A stretch of DNA of 64,000 bases from contig JABFFZ010000018.1 of the NCBI GenBank assembly GCA_013112725.1, positions 1 to 64,000 on the forward strand. The letters are read 5' to 3'. The DNA comes from Chloroflexota bacterium (GTDB taxonomy: Bacteria > Chloroflexota > Anaerolineae > Promineifilales > Promineifilaceae). Every line of letters begins with the position of its first letter. Positions within the stretch are counted from its first letter, which is position 1. This document shows, piece after piece, positions 1-6,588 of the stretch. The notes under the pieces are model-generated. The model was not told the DNA's origin and made no database searches. It saw only the letters and a program-made list of their open reading frames with translations. A program made the position numbers and the translations under genes.

Positions 1-36
1 AATCTCTAATCTCTAATCTCTAATCTCTAATCTCCT
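1..36. repeat. TAATCTC heptamer tandem repeat
   Basis: About five head-to-tail copies of TAATCTC open the window, just before the first gene. The same heptamer in mixed orientations recurs at 5919-5970 and 21306-21356. It belongs to the class of short tandem heptamers that sit at many gene junctions here. Confidence 0.85.
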
Positions 37-45
37 ATACCACAA

Positions 46-573
46 ATGTTCACCGAAGTAGCCTGCCCCAACTGCTTACACCCGATTGATATTCGGCAGC
101 ACGGCCGTCACGTGACCTGTGCTGCCTGCCAGAGCCAGTTTGTACTGGACGGGCATATTTGCCCCCGTTGCAATGCCTATCATGCCCAGGAGCAGGGCTT
201 CTGCGGCGAATGTGGCGCCCCGCTCACCCGTGTCTGCCAGAAATGCCGCACATCTAACTGGGCGGGCGATGAGTTTTGCAAGCAGTGTGGTACGGCTATG
301 GATATTCTGGAACTGCTCAAAGTGAATTACGCCCAGACCACGGCCGACCGGCTGCACGCGCATCAGGAATGGGCCAGGGAGATCAAGGCCAAAGAAGAGT
401 CCGACTCACAACGGCGTATGGCGCAGTTGATGGCCCAGGAACAGGCGCGGCTGGCAGAGATGGCCCGTCTTCGTGCCGCTCAAAGCCAGAAAGACAAACA
501 TCTGTTTTTGCTTATTAACCTCTTTGCCTTTCTTTTTTTGGTAATCGTTGCTTTGTTCATACAGTTTTTTTAG
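46..573 (+). CDS. Zinc-ribbon protein with C-terminal membrane anchor
   Basis: This 175-residue protein begins with several CxxC pairs (CPNC, CAAC, CPRC, CGEC, CQKC, CKQC) that form two or three stacked zinc ribbons over roughly residues 7-82. A charged, probably coiled-coil segment follows (about 90-145), and a single hydrophobic helix near 152-173 ends the protein. The architecture suggests a cytoplasmic zinc-binding head tethered to the membrane by its tail. No enzymatic motif is visible and the function is unknown. Similar double-zinc-ribbon proteins are coded at 5494 and 58749. An in-frame stop at 28-30 makes the ATG at 46 the first possible start; no clear ribosome-binding site precedes it. 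Confidence 0.8.
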   Translation: MFTEVACPNCLHPIDIRQHGRHVTCAACQSQFVLDGHICPRCNAYHAQEQGFCGECGAPLTRVCQKCRTSNWAGDEFCKQCGTAMDILELLKVNYAQTTADRLHAHQEWAREIKAKEESDSQRRMAQLMAQEQARLAEMARLRAAQSQKDKHLFLLINLFAFLFLVIVALFIQFF

Positions 574-901
574 CGGAAGAGCATCATATGATCCCCGTAG
601 GGACGTTAAGCAGAACAGGTGTGGCGCGGCGGGGACGCCAGCCACAGCGACCTGGGTGGGCCGAAAATTACGACGACGGTAATGCCAACGAATGGACTGT
701 ACACAACGGCCGTACACCTTGCCACCATGTCACCCAGATGTTGGTTGGTGAGGTGGTACGGCCGTATAATCCCAATATTCATGTTAAGCAAAACAGGTGT
801 AATACGACGGGGCGTGTATTGAGCTTGCCGAAATGACGCCGGCCAAGCGGCCAACAGAAGACCGCGTTGGAGTAGGGGCAATCAGCCAAGTGGGGTTGCG
901 C
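574..901. other. Non-coding stretch with duplicated motif and promoter-like sequence
   Basis: I see no convincing gene here. A roughly 30-bp imperfect direct repeat beginning GTTAAGCARAACAGGTGT occurs at about 609-639 and 783-813. Between them, 741-770 reads TTGGTT, 18 bp, TATAAT, and is almost the same as the scpA promoter at 2301-2330, although no + strand gene follows for 1.5 kb. Two ACGGCCGT octamers are present, one fused to the -10 box. Confidence 0.55.
741..770 (+). promoter_or_regulatory. Orphan promoter-like cassette, TTGGTT-18-TATAAT
   Basis: The -35-like TTGGTT at 741-746 and TATAAT at 765-770 are separated by 18 bp, and the ACGGCCGT octamer runs straight into the -10 box. The block closely matches the scpA promoter. 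No gene of reasonable size starts downstream on this strand, so it may be a duplicated relic or drive a small transcript. Confidence 0.4.
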
Positions 902-1411
902 TTACCGAATATTCCGTGACGGTTTGGCGGAAGCGTCACCAGCGAAGCCTGTGAGCTGGTGAAACAAATGCTCAATTTGCTCCATTTTTGCCCGAAAGAT
1001 CGCCGGCTCCCATTTTTTAAAAGGGGCCGCCACCGATAGTTCACCTTGCGCAAACCTGGCCAGCAACGCCCGCGCCTCTTCCAGACGTTGGGCCGCTTTC
1101 TCTACCTCTTTTAAGTAGATATGAAGCTGAGTTAAGGAGACAAGGATCTCTAAACGATCCATCAGGTGCTCGGCCGTAGTACAGTTTTCAAGCGATTCTT
1201 CGAAGACGGCAACAGAAGATTTCCATATTTCCTCAATGGAAGACATCTCTGCCTCAAACAGGATATGGCGGACGATTGCGTGTTGCGGGGGAAATTTACC
1301 TAGTGAGGCAGCTTGTGCCTCATATCGTTTAAACGTTTGTTGCGCTTCGGTCGTTTTGCCCTGCAAACGCAAGCGGATAGCTTCCGTAAATAACGCAACC
1401 AATTCATCCAT
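902..1411 (-). CDS. Hypothetical helical (TPR-like) protein
   Basis: This predicted 169-residue soluble protein is almost entirely helical. It has heptad-like leucine/alanine patterns and a segment resembling a TPR helix pair near residues 5-35 (LFTEAIRLRLQGKTTEAQ). No signal peptide, membrane segment or catalytic motif is visible. Its start has no obvious Shine-Dalgarno sequence. It lies about 100 bp downstream of the secreted protein gene on the same strand and could be co-transcribed with it. The region from 790 to 2280 contains no ACGGCCGT octamer and is somewhat AT-richer than its surroundings, so both genes may be accessory. I do not recognise a family. Confidence 0.6.
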   Translation of the reverse strand: MDELVALFTEAIRLRLQGKTTEAQQTFKRYEAQAASLGKFPPQHAIVRHILFEAEMSSIEEIWKSSVAVFEESLENCTTAEHLMDRLEILVSLTQLHIYLKEVEKAAQRLEEARALLARFAQGELSVAAPFKKWEPAIFRAKMEQIEHLFHQLTGFAGDASAKPSRNIR

Positions 1412-1509
1412 TTACAAGCAAAATGCAGATCCAAGAAGGCTTTTCACCCGGAAGACGATAGCCTGTGCCGGCTTACTAAAAATGAGAGATTCATAAATGG
1501 GAGCCCCAT

Positions 1510-2043
1510 TTATGGGCTGCATCCTGGGCCAAAATCTGTTGTAAGTGCTGCGGCAACCGCATAGGCGATGGCAGTGTGCCCCGCAGGTACAGGACAAACT
1601 GCGTTTACCAAACAGGCGGGAAAAGCATCACATACGCCTGCTCCTACACACCCACTAATAGCTACCGGATTGGAAATCGAGCCTCCAAAAAAACCAGTCC
1701 CAAATGGCCCAGTGGACGTTAGAAACAGATCGTTAGCAGTTCTAGGCCCCGGACAATACATGGCTCCTGCATGTCCCCCAGCCCCTTCAATCCCTTCTAA
1801 CATTTCACCGATGGCGTCGTCATAATTAACACCAAGCTTCTTGAGCTCGTCTCGAATCTGTTCTTGGTCTGTGATGATAATCAGTTCCAGGTTCTCCCCT
1901 GTTGCTCCTTGTTCCCATGCTAGATTTAAAAGTTGTCCTGGATTGAGAAAGGGGATCTGCTTTGCAGCAACAGGTAAGCTTAACACTAAGAACAGTCCTG
2001 CAGCCAATAACAACAGTAGTAAAACAAAATTTTTCCTGCGCAT
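1510..2043 (-). CDS. Secreted Cys/Gly-rich hypothetical protein
   Basis: The ATG at 2043 follows a GGGAG ribosome-binding site (2051-2055 on the complement) at a spacing of 7, so I prefer it to the start six codons upstream. The 177-residue product has a classical Sec signal peptide: RRK, a long leucine/alanine core, then PVAA near residue 27. After an acidic helical segment (about 45-85), the C-terminal half is rich in glycine, alanine and cysteine (MYCPGP, SGCVGAGVCDAFPACLVNAV, GCSP) with at least six cysteines. This leader, acidic spacer and compact Cys-rich hydrophobic tail recall secreted bacteriocin-like or disulphide-stabilised peptides, but I recognise no family. A promoter lies at 2183-2211. 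Confidence 0.65.
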   Translation of the reverse strand: MRRKNFVLLLLLLAAGLFLVLSLPVAAKQIPFLNPGQLLNLAWEQGATGENLELIIITDQEQIRDELKKLGVNYDDAIGEMLEGIEGAGGHAGAMYCPGPRTANDLFLTSTGPFGTGFFGGSISNPVAISGCVGAGVCDAFPACLVNAVCPVPAGHTAIAYAVAAALTTDFGPGCSP

Positions 2044-2182
2044 GATTTGTCTCCCAATCACCCAAATTCTTTTGTGAGCGCTGCAATGCTAAAGTTTAGT
2101 TCCCGATAAACTTCATCTCAATACAGCAGTTAAAACAACAATGTACAATTAGGCACAGATAAAATAACCAAATACTCACGGC

Positions 2183-2211
2183 AGTATATTATACCGAGTC
2201 AGGAAAGTCAA
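2183..2211 (-). promoter_or_regulatory. Promoter of the secreted protein gene
   Basis: On the minus strand TTGACT (2206-2211) and TATACT (2183-2188) are separated by exactly 17 bp. This predicts a 5' leader of about 130 nt before the ATG at 2043. The rest of 2044-2343 is AT-rich and holds no gene. Confidence 0.55.
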
Positions 2212-2300
2212 TGCGGACAAGATGGTAAGATGGTTCGATGGTTCTTTTCCTACAAGAGATAAAATGTTTGATCTTTTACGCTGGTACGGCCGTGTAAACG

Positions 2301-2330
2301 TTGGTTGGTAGAGAGGTACGGCCGTATAAT
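2301..2330 (+). promoter_or_regulatory. scpA promoter, TTGGTT-18-TATAAT
   Basis: TTGGTT at 2301-2306 and a consensus TATAAT at 2325-2330 are 18 bp apart. The octamer ACGGCCGT abuts the -10 box, and a second octamer lies at about 2285. The predicted transcript start falls only about 7 nt before the scpA ATG, so the mRNA would be almost leaderless. Confidence 0.6.
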
Positions 2331-2343
2331 TCCGAAGGTGTTT

Positions 2344-3069
2344 ATGATCAACCAGTACCAGATTGCCCTGCCCGTGTTTTCCGGCCCGCTAGACTTGCTG
2401 CTGCACCTGATTGAGCGGCAGGAATTAGACATCACGGCCGTGTCCCTGGCCCACGTCACCGCCCAATATCTGGCTCAAATTGAGCAGATGAAAGAAAACC
2501 GCATGGAGCAGTTGATTGATTTCCTGGTGGTGGCGGCGCGGTTGGTACTGATCAAAAGCCGGGCGCTGCTGCCGCAAACGCCGGTCATCATCGAGGGGGA
2601 AGAGGAAGAAGACCCGGCGGAGGCGCTGGTGCGCCAGCTCAAAACGTACAAACAGTTCAAAGAGGCCGCTCGCTGGCTACAAAACCGCGAAGAAGCGGGG
2701 CTGCGCACCTTCCTGCGCGTAGCCCCGCCGCCAAAACTTGAAAGTCGGCTAGATCTGAGTGGGGTGACGGTGGATAGTTTGCTCACGGCCGTGCGCGATG
2801 TATTGGCGCGTGTGGAAAACCGCGAAGAAAGTGTGGCCCTGGTGCAGCCGCGTCGCATCACCATTGAAGGGCAGATCGCCCGGCTGCGCTTCCGCGCCCG
2901 GCAGGGACAATCTTTTCAGTTTCGGGATTTGCTGTCAGAAGAAAGTAACCGGGTAGAGGTCTCGGTGACGCTGCTGGCCGTGCTGGAACTGATCAAACGG
3001 CAGGAAATCGAAGTCAGCCAGCCGGCATTGTTTGGGCCAATTGCGATTCAGGGCAAAACGGCAGCGTGA
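2344..3069 (+). CDS. scpA: Segregation and condensation protein A
   Basis: ScpA is the kleisin subunit of the bacterial SMC-ScpAB condensin, which organises and segregates chromosomes in the cytoplasm. The N-terminus matches the family closely (FSGPLDLLLHLIERQELDIT, then YLAQIEQ), followed by the acidic middle (about residues 80-90), a helical linker and the C-terminal winged helix that ends in TLLAVLELIKRQEIEV. The 241-residue length is typical. I chose the ATG at 2344 because a TTG 13 codons upstream lies inside the promoter. ScpB is not adjacent, unlike in many Firmicutes. The last 56 bp overlap the 3' end of the convergent kinase gene. Confidence 0.93.
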   Translation: MINQYQIALPVFSGPLDLLLHLIERQELDITAVSLAHVTAQYLAQIEQMKENRMEQLIDFLVVAARLVLIKSRALLPQTPVIIEGEEEEDPAEALVRQLKTYKQFKEAARWLQNREEAGLRTFLRVAPPPKLESRLDLSGVTVDSLLTAVRDVLARVENREESVALVQPRRITIEGQIARLRFRARQGQSFQFRDLLSEESNRVEVSVTLLAVLELIKRQEIEVSQPALFGPIAIQGKTAA

Positions 3070-5167
3070 ATTGGATGGTCGTACCGGTTTCCGAACTGTT
3101 TGCCAGCCAGATACGGCCGTGATGCGCCTCCACCACCATCCGGCAAAAATACAAACCCAGGCCACTGCCCCGCTCCTGCTGCATCCCCCGCGAAAATTTT
3201 TCAAACAGATGCGCCTGCATCTCCACCGGTATACCTGGCCCGGAATCAGCCACCGTCACCAATACCAACGCCGGATTGACCACATCTTGCTGCACCATCA
3301 CTTGAACGTGCCCATTATGGGGCGTGAACTTCAAAGCGTTATTTACCAGATTTTGTAACACCCGTTCCAGCAATTGGCGGTCGGCCGCTAACAACGGTAA
3401 GGCGCTGGTGATGTGGCTGGTCATGTCTATCTGTTTCTCACGCGCCAGGGGCAGATGCCCATCTATCACATTGTTCACCAGATCGGCCAGGGCTATCAGC
3501 TGATAATTTAACTGCCAGTGACCACCTTCTAGCCGGCTGAGTTCCAAAATGGCTTCCACCAGTTTTAGCAATCTGTGGGTACTGCTGCCGGCGCGTTCTA
3601 TGATTTGCAGGCGGCGTTCGGTGTTGGCATTGCCGGTTTGTTCCATCATTTGCAGTGTTTCTAACGAGATGGAAATTGCGGTTAGCGGCCCGCGTAAATC
3701 GTGTACCATCGTATGGGTCAGGTCGTCGCGCATTTTTTCCAGGATGTGTTCCTGGGTGGTATCGCGCAGCACGATCAGGCGACCCATCGGCTGACCATCT
3801 AACAAAACGGGCAGGTTACGCCAGTGAATAGTACGCGGCGGTAAATCAAATGTTCCTTCACCCACCGCTGCATCACCGGCAGCCACCCGGTTTGTTTCTG
3901 CTTCGATGATGCCGGCGGCCTGGGGTGATTTCTTTTGCAGCCGGGCGATGGCCGCTTTGACCGAACGGCCCACCCATGCTTCTGGGGCGTCATCTAATTG
4001 CAGGAAAGCAAAACCGGGTGGGTTGATGAGCAAGACACGGCCGTCTGTGCCCACCAGGATGATACCGTCTGTGGCTGCCGCAATGAGAGCCTGGAAACGG
4101 CCGTGTTCCTCCCGAATGGCTTGAAACAATCGCGCATTTTCCAGGGCAATGGCGGCGTGTTGGGCGATGCCCCGACAGAGCGCAATCTCATCCTCATTGA
4201 ACTGGCGGCGATGGCGGCTGTCCCATAGTTCAGCATAGGCGATAGTATCGCCGCCAATGCCCATGGGAATAATCATCACCGTTTGCGCCCCAAACTGCTC
4301 CATGTGTGCCTGCATCGCTTCAGACAGATGGGCATCGTCACGATAGATTACCCCCAATTCGCCGCGTTCCAAAAAAGCTACGTCGTGCGAGAGTTGATCT
4401 GATAGTAAGTATGTAACCCCCAGGTCAGATACCTGTTCCAGAGTTGACGCTGATGGGCTGATGTATTCCGCCAGGACGGTGGAGTTTCTTGTGGCCCTTT
4501 CGTAGCTGCAAATATAGGCACTGGTAGCGCCAATGGCCCGGCACATCTGTTCAACAATGCGGTTTAACACCACCGGAAGTTCTAAGGAGGTGGTGATAGT
4601 GGCCGTGGCTTCCTGTAACGCGGTTTGCGCGGCCAATCGGCGTTGTGATTGTTCGTAAAGCTCGGCATAATCCAGCGCCAGGGCAATCACTTCGGCCATA
4701 GATTCGGCCAGGAGTACATCGCTTTGGCTGAACGGTTCATCTTTTTCAACGCTAAAGATGCCTAAGCGCCGCCGGCCGCGCATCATGGGGATAGAAAGGG
4801 CGCTGTACAGTTTTTGGTACGTTGGCCCTTCGTCTGAATCGCCAATCAGGTTGTCGGCCATTTGGGTATCGCCGGTGCGGTAGGCACGGCCGTGAATGCC
4901 CACGTCGGTCAGCAGCGACCCCATGGCCGCGCGCACCCTCATCACGCCATTGGCATTTGGCGACAGAATGGCAACGGTAGGCCAACCGGTTAGCTCCACC
5001 ACCTTTTCCACCGCCAGATAAGCCACACTCTCCGGCTCCAGCGATTCGCCAATCGCTCGCAGTAACCGGTACGTAATGAGCTGGTGATTAACAGAAGGCG
5101 TTGCTAAACGATCCATAATAAACGGCTCGGTTACTGCTGCCTGTATGACGAGTGATGTTCTGCCCAT
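3014..5167 (-). CDS. Soluble GAF-GAF-PAS sensor histidine kinase
   Basis: This 717-residue protein has two GAF domains (about 35-175 and 195-345), a PAS domain (about 350-465), a HisKA dimerisation helix with phospho-acceptor H489 in MVHDLRGPL, and an HATPase domain with N box NLVNNALKF (606-614), DSGPGIP (641-647) and GSGLGLYF (667-674). All catalytic motifs are intact. No transmembrane segment is visible, so it should sense a cytoplasmic ligand, redox state or light-related cofactor through the GAF domains. No response regulator is adjacent, which makes it an orphan kinase. It converges on scpA, and the two coding ends overlap by 56 bp. Confidence 0.92.
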   Translation of the reverse strand: MGRTSLVIQAAVTEPFIMDRLATPSVNHQLITYRLLRAIGESLEPESVAYLAVEKVVELTGWPTVAILSPNANGVMRVRAAMGSLLTDVGIHGRAYRTGDTQMADNLIGDSDEGPTYQKLYSALSIPMMRGRRRLGIFSVEKDEPFSQSDVLLAESMAEVIALALDYAELYEQSQRRLAAQTALQEATATITTSLELPVVLNRIVEQMCRAIGATSAYICSYERATRNSTVLAEYISPSASTLEQVSDLGVTYLLSDQLSHDVAFLERGELGVIYRDDAHLSEAMQAHMEQFGAQTVMIIPMGIGGDTIAYAELWDSRHRRQFNEDEIALCRGIAQHAAIALENARLFQAIREEHGRFQALIAAATDGIILVGTDGRVLLINPPGFAFLQLDDAPEAWVGRSVKAAIARLQKKSPQAAGIIEAETNRVAAGDAAVGEGTFDLPPRTIHWRNLPVLLDGQPMGRLIVLRDTTQEHILEKMRDDLTHTMVHDLRGPLTAISISLETLQMMEQTGNANTERRLQIIERAGSSTHRLLKLVEAILELSRLEGGHWQLNYQLIALADLVNNVIDGHLPLAREKQIDMTSHITSALPLLAADRQLLERVLQNLVNNALKFTPHNGHVQVMVQQDVVNPALVLVTVADSGPGIPVEMQAHLFEKFSRGMQQERGSGLGLYFCRMVVEAHHGRIWLANSSETGTTIQFTLPFCPESQLAQTMPAG

Positions 5168-5310
5168 AGCAGTACCACGTTAACACAAGTTGGTCAAGTG
5201 ATGTATGAAGAAATGGGGGTGGGAAGTGGGTAATAGGTATGGATCAACAAGGCATTGGTACTAACAGGCCAGACGGTATCGGTTATCGGTTTACATGCAA
5301 TGTTTCCCAG

Positions 5311-5490
5311 GTGATGAGTGATGAGTGATGAGTGACGAGTGACGAGTGACGAGTGATGGGTGATGGGTGATGGGTGATGAGTGACGAGTGACGAGTGACG
5401 AGTGACGAGTGATGGGTGATGGGTGATGGGTGATGGGTGATGAGTGACGAGTGATGAGTGACGAGTGACGAGTGATGAGTGATGAGTGAC
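5311..5490. repeat. Large heptamer array (GTGAYGR, about 25 copies)
   Basis: About 180 bp consist of head-to-tail 7-bp units drawn from three variants, GTGATGA, GTGACGA and GTGATGG, in blocks. This is the longest array in the window and fills most of the 5168-5493 gap, where I see no gene. The same GTGACGA unit builds the arrays at 12086-12181 and 62507-62602. Confidence 0.95.
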
Positions 5491-5493
5491 CGT

Positions 5494-5895
5494 TTACGGC
5501 TTACGGGTCAGATCACGGCCGTACCGGTAGAGCGCCCAGCCCACCAGCACCGCAATTGACAAAGGAATGAGAAAGCGCACGGCCGTGACGCCCCCCACCA
5601 GCACCAACAGCAGCAACACAGCAATGACACCGGTCACGATAAAGGCAGGTGGCACAGGGAATGGTTCTGGCCGGTTTAATTCGCGTTCCCGCTGTGCCCG
5701 GCGGCAGGCATCACTGTTGCCCACACGTTGTACGGCTCCTTTTAATGTCCATTGGCAGCCGCACGCTTCACATTGCAGGCAGGTCTGTGTGGGCCGCCCG
5801 GTTTCTTTATCCGTGCGCCGCCAGACGCGCCCGCCGCAATGGTCGCAGTCGTAACCAGAATCCTTCCAGGAAGTTTGTACGTCAATATGGGTCAT
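5494..5895 (-). CDS. Zinc-ribbon protein with two membrane helices
   Basis: This 133-residue protein has an N-terminal zinc ribbon built from CDHC and CEACGC (about residues 17-46), a basic linker rich in arginine, and two adjacent hydrophobic helices (about 84-104 and 106-122) before a short basic tail. It is probably an inner-membrane protein with a cytoplasmic zinc-binding head. The function is unknown. It is separated by short TAATCTC-type repeats (5919-5970) from the next minus-strand gene upstream, and followed on its 3' side by the large heptamer array. Confidence 0.72.
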   Translation of the reverse strand: MTHIDVQTSWKDSGYDCDHCGGRVWRRTDKETGRPTQTCLQCEACGCQWTLKGAVQRVGNSDACRRAQRERELNRPEPFPVPPAFIVTGVIAVLLLLVLVGGVTAVRFLIPLSIAVLVGWALYRYGRDLTRKP

Positions 5896-5918
5896 AACGT
5901 CAAAGAAGATATTGGGAG

Positions 5919-5970
5919 ATTAGGAGATTGAGAGATTGAATCTCCTAATCTCTCAGTCTCGCAATCTCTG
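5919..5970. repeat. Snap-back TAATCTC/GAGATTA repeat
   Basis: Tandem GAGATT units are followed by the inverse AATCTC units, so the segment can fold on itself. It uses the same heptamer as the window's first 36 bp. It sits between two minus-strand genes. Confidence 0.7.
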
Positions 5971-6010
5971 ATAAAGTGCGGATTTATTCTTTGAAGATCC
6001 CTGAATATCC

Positions 6011-6481
6011 TTACTCCACCTCATCCACATGTATCCGCTCACAGCTATCCAGCAGCAGGTTATAGGTGCTGGAATGGCTGACGTAGACAAAACCGCCACA
6101 CATCTTGCAACTGGCCTGATATTCCATATCTGAGCCACTGACGCGCTCCCAATCGGTGAGGATGTGACCGTGAATGCTGGCGGTGGCTTCGGTCTGGCGC
6201 ATGTGTAGTTCCAGGCTTTCTTGCATTTCTGCCTGGGCAGCGGCGTAATACCCTTCGGAGGCTTCGATGATGGCACGCACGGCGGCGGCCTGCACCAACC
6301 GATCCGGTACTGCGTCTGGCAAATCTTTCACCTTGTGCAGCAGGTGGTTCAGGGCTACGGCTATTTCAACGCGGGTTGCTTTGTCATAGCGGGCAATGAG
6401 CGAGCCATCTTCCAGCAGGCCAATCAGGTACTTCACGGCCGTTTTCAACTGCGCTAATTCAATCTCTGCCGATTTGCTCAT
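6011..6481 (-). CDS. Hypothetical protein with C-terminal CxxC knuckle
   Basis: This 156-residue protein is mostly helical in the first 100 residues. A small domain follows that contains CKMCGG and a further cysteine near the end (LLLDSCERIHVDEVE), which may bind a metal. It has no signal peptide or membrane segment. The ATG at 6481 is preceded by GGAG at a spacing of 6, better placed than the ATG four codons upstream. It lies about 100 bp downstream of polA on the same strand. I recognise no family. Confidence 0.68.
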   Translation of the reverse strand: MSKSAEIELAQLKTAVKYLIGLLEDGSLIARYDKATRVEIAVALNHLLHKVKDLPDAVPDRLVQAAAVRAIIEASEGYYAAAQAEMQESLELHMRQTEATASIHGHILTDWERVSGSDMEYQASCKMCGGFVYVSHSSTYNLLLDSCERIHVDEVE

Positions 6482-6588
6482 AGGTGTCTCCAAATTCGTT
6501 AAAGTTTTTGCCTATCATGCGGTATTTTTCTTTTGATGGCAAGTTGCAGGTGGCAGGTACCTGCTTCCCGCCACTTGCCGCCTGCAAC

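Noticed and set aside
588..836. Possible 82-residue protein in the 574-901 gap
   Set aside because: The frame crosses a duplicated non-coding motif and a promoter-like cassette, shows no domain, and another frame over the same DNA is equally open.
5311..5490. CRISPR array
   Set aside because: Units are 7 bp without unique spacers and there are no cas genes; these are simple tandem heptamers.
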